DNA of 64,000 bases from assembly GCA_035967975.1 (NCBI GenBank), contig JAWQFQ010000024.1:1-64000 (forward strand), read 5' to 3'. The DNA comes from Scytonema sp035967975. GTDB lineage: Bacteria; Cyanobacteriota; Cyanobacteriia; Cyanobacteriales; Nostocaceae. A program made the translations under genes and the position numbers. Positions within the stretch are counted from its first letter, which is position 1, and each line of letters starts with the position of its first letter. The notes beneath the pieces are model-generated. The model ran no database searches, was not told the origin of the DNA, and saw nothing but the letters and a program-made list of their open reading frames with translations. This document shows, one piece after another, positions 62,289-64,000 of the stretch.

Positions 62289-62726
62289 TTAAAGCCCCAA
62301 CGCAGTTAAAACATCATTGGCGTGGGTGGATGTATTCACGCTAGAGTCAACGTGAATGATTTTGCCGTCACCATCAATAACGTAGGTAACGCGTTTAGCA
62401 TAGCCACCACCATCGACATCGTAGGCTTGAGTAAGTGTTTTTTCGGTATCAGCAAGCAGGGGAAAGTTTAAATTGTACTTTTGGGTAAACGCTTGGTGGG
62501 ACGCTTCATCATCCACACTGACTCCGAGTACCACAACATCTTTACTCTGATAATCATCGTTAGCATCTCTAAAGCTGCAAGCCTGTTTGGTGCAACCTGG
62601 AGTGTCATCTTTGGGGTAGAAATACAAAACTACTGTTTTGCCCTTGTAATCAGATAAGGAAACGGTGTTGCCATTGGTATCTTTAACGGTAAAATTGGGT
62701 GCATCGCTACCAACTGGTAAAGGCAT
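62289..62726 (-). CDS. bcp: peroxiredoxin, Bcp/PrxQ type
   Basis: A 145-residue thiol peroxidase. The motif KDDTPGCTKQAC gives the peroxidatic Cys45 and, five residues on, the resolving Cys50 of atypical 2-Cys Bcp/PrxQ proteins. The C-terminus with RVTYVIDGDGKI is typical. It reduces hydroperoxides using thioredoxin. It is a single gene, convergent with DUF2237. Confidence 0.92.
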   Translation of the reverse strand: MPLPVGSDAPNFTVKDTNGNTVSLSDYKGKTVVLYFYPKDDTPGCTKQACSFRDANDDYQSKDVVVLGVSVDDEASHQAFTQKYNLNFPLLADTEKTLTQAYDVDGGGYAKRVTYVIDGDGKIIHVDSSVNTSTHANDVLTALGL

Positions 62727-62990
62727 AGCTTTAGTATCTCCCTAAACAAGATAATATTCGTGTAATTCATTGCGCCCGACTACACAATTTTACAGTAATT
62801 GCATAAAATCAGGCAATTTTTTAAATTTGGGCAAAGATGTCGCAAATTGATTGTTTACTATATTTATATTTCATAAACTAATTGTAAATTAAATTTCAAT
62901 TTTTTAGTACATATACTTAGAGGCTTGAGCGACTTCATAAAGAATGCTCACGTATCCGAGTAAACCATAACCCGCCAGGGTGTTAATTAA

Positions 62991-64000
62991 ATGATTACCA
63001 ATTCTACCCTTGTTCTGAGTAAAAACAACCAAATTTTAGAACCTATAACCCTAACAGAAGCGAATATTACAATAATCATTCCCGTACACAAGGGGGGTGA
63101 TAGTTTCCGTAAATGCTTGTCAAGTTTGGTACAATTTGTCCCTGTATGCACAGAGATTATTGTTGTCGTCGATGGTGATGATGAAGACTCTTGGAACATA
63201 GCTCAGGAGTTTGGGACAAAGGTACTGATGCTAAGTTCAAATGCAGGACCAGCACGAGCAAGAAATGTTGGAGCCCATGCAGCTACAGGTGATATCCTCT
63301 TTTTTATAGATGCTGACGTCTTGATCGCGCCAAAAGCAATTCATAAACTCTTGCAAGCTTTTAACAATGAGCCAAACTTGGCGGCTGTGATTGGTTCTTA
63401 CGATGATGAACCAGGAGCAAGCAACTTCCTCTCACAGTACAAAAATTTGTTTCACCACTATACTCATCAAACTGCTAGCGAAGAAGCATTTACCTTTTGG
63501 GGTGCTTGTGGGGCTATGCGTCGTGAGGTATTCCTTTCCTTGGGTGGATTCGATGAAAGTTACCGCCGACCTTGTATAGAAGATATTGAATTAGGTTATC
63601 GTCTCCGACGAGCGGGTTATCAGATTCGGCTTTGCAAAGATGTACAAGTCAAACATTTAAAGCGTTGGGGTGTGGTTTCGTTGTTGAGAGCGGAAGTTTT
63701 TTACCGTGCTATACCTTGGACTCAACTGATTTGGCGCGATCGCCAGCTAAACAACGACCTCAACCTGGGAGTAGAAAGCCGCCTCAGTGTCATTCTAGTC
63801 TTTAGCTTGTTGAGTGCTTTAATTGGCGCGAGCTGGTGGAGGGGATACTTGGCGATCGCTAGCATCATCAGCCTATTACTTCTAATCATTAATGCTCCTG
63901 TATACAGTTTCTTCTTAAAGAAGTGTGGTTTTTGGTTTACAATTCGTGTGCTTCCGTGGCACTGGTTTTATTACCTATATGGTGGTTTGGCGTTTGCATT
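62991..64000 (+). CDS. glycosyltransferase family 2, partial (runs off the window)
   Basis: An open frame of 336 codons from ATG 62991 to the window end. It has the GT2 (GT-A fold) marks ITIIIPVHKGGDSF, IIVVVDGDDEDS, NAGPARARNVGA and the metal-binding FFIDADVLI (DxD-like), then FWGACGAMRREVF and EDIELGYRLRRAG near the acceptor site. A hydrophobic membrane region begins at about 265 (LSVILVFSLLSALIGASW, LAIASIISLLLLIIN). Likely a membrane-associated polysaccharide or lipid glycosyltransferase. The C-terminus is outside the window. Confidence 0.85.
   Translation, partial: MITNSTLVLSKNNQILEPITLTEANITIIIPVHKGGDSFRKCLSSLVQFVPVCTEIIVVVDGDDEDSWNIAQEFGTKVLMLSSNAGPARARNVGAHAATGDILFFIDADVLIAPKAIHKLLQAFNNEPNLAAVIGSYDDEPGASNFLSQYKNLFHHYTHQTASEEAFTFWGACGAMRREVFLSLGGFDESYRRPCIEDIELGYRLRRAGYQIRLCKDVQVKHLKRWGVVSLLRAEVFYRAIPWTQLIWRDRQLNNDLNLGVESRLSVILVFSLLSALIGASWWRGYLAIASIISLLLLIINAPVYSFFLKKCGFWFTIRVLPWHWFYYLYGGLAFA

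Overview
The window reads as a chromosomal segment of a filamentous, probably heterocyst-type cyanobacterium. Direct signs are the many GCGATCGC (HIP1) sites, heptanucleotide tandem arrays between genes, a phosphoribulokinase-family gene, a RadC, Uma2 and DUF-type gene complement typical of cyanobacteria, and a TonB receptor carrying an N-terminal AMIN domain. No rRNA, tRNA or CRISPR array was recognised.

Layout. 1-8.9 kb: a small exported protein, a phosphoribulokinase paralog, radC, a small membrane protein, a large exported zinc metalloprotease, an alkaline-phosphatase-superfamily protein and a membrane-anchored protein, with four copies of a 33-bp palindrome in the first 2 kb. 8.9-10.6 kb: a TnpB-only IS605-type element with a divergent small gene. 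10.6-12.6 kb: an RppA/RppB-like two-component pair. 12.8-20.6 kb (minus strand): a TonB-dependent receptor followed by a complete Opp/Nik-type ABC importer. 20.6-21.7 kb: a 1.1-kb divergent regulatory gap with two Fur-box-like sites. 21.7-47.4 kb (plus strand): a lipopeptide NRPS/PKS assembly line. 47.7-51.0 kb: sulfotransferase, type II thioesterase, a broken glycosyltransferase and an MFS exporter. 51.1-64 kb: ordinary genes (proteases, kinase fragments, oxygenase, DM13 lipoprotein, Fe-S reductase, Uma2, glycogen debranching enzyme, DUF2237, peroxiredoxin, partial glycosyltransferase 2).

The central system is a 38-kb biosynthesis-and-uptake locus for what looks like a lipidated metallophore. 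Reading the domains in order: FAAL-ACP loads a fatty acid; C-A(Ser)-PCP; C-A (His-like pocket) with its carrier on a separate small protein; a SyrP/TauD-type Fe(II)/2-oxoglutarate hydroxylase next to that carrier; a methyltransferase; C-A(unassigned)-PCP-C-A(Gln)-PCP; KS-AT(malonyl)-KR-ACP; and a heterocyclisation module Cy-A(Cys)-PCP giving a thiazoline. A beta-hydroxylated residue plus a thiazoline plus a fatty tail is what an amphiphilic siderophore would contain. The divergent TonB receptor/ABC operon and the Fur-like boxes fit iron control. The chemistry is inference from adenylation-pocket residues read by eye; the domain order is directly visible.

Other points of interest: a zinc-finger-less TnpB with a ribbon-helix-helix-like partner gene, heptamer arrays occupying the ribosome-binding positions of two downstream operon genes, and a phosphoribulokinase paralog lacking the P-loop regulatory cysteine.
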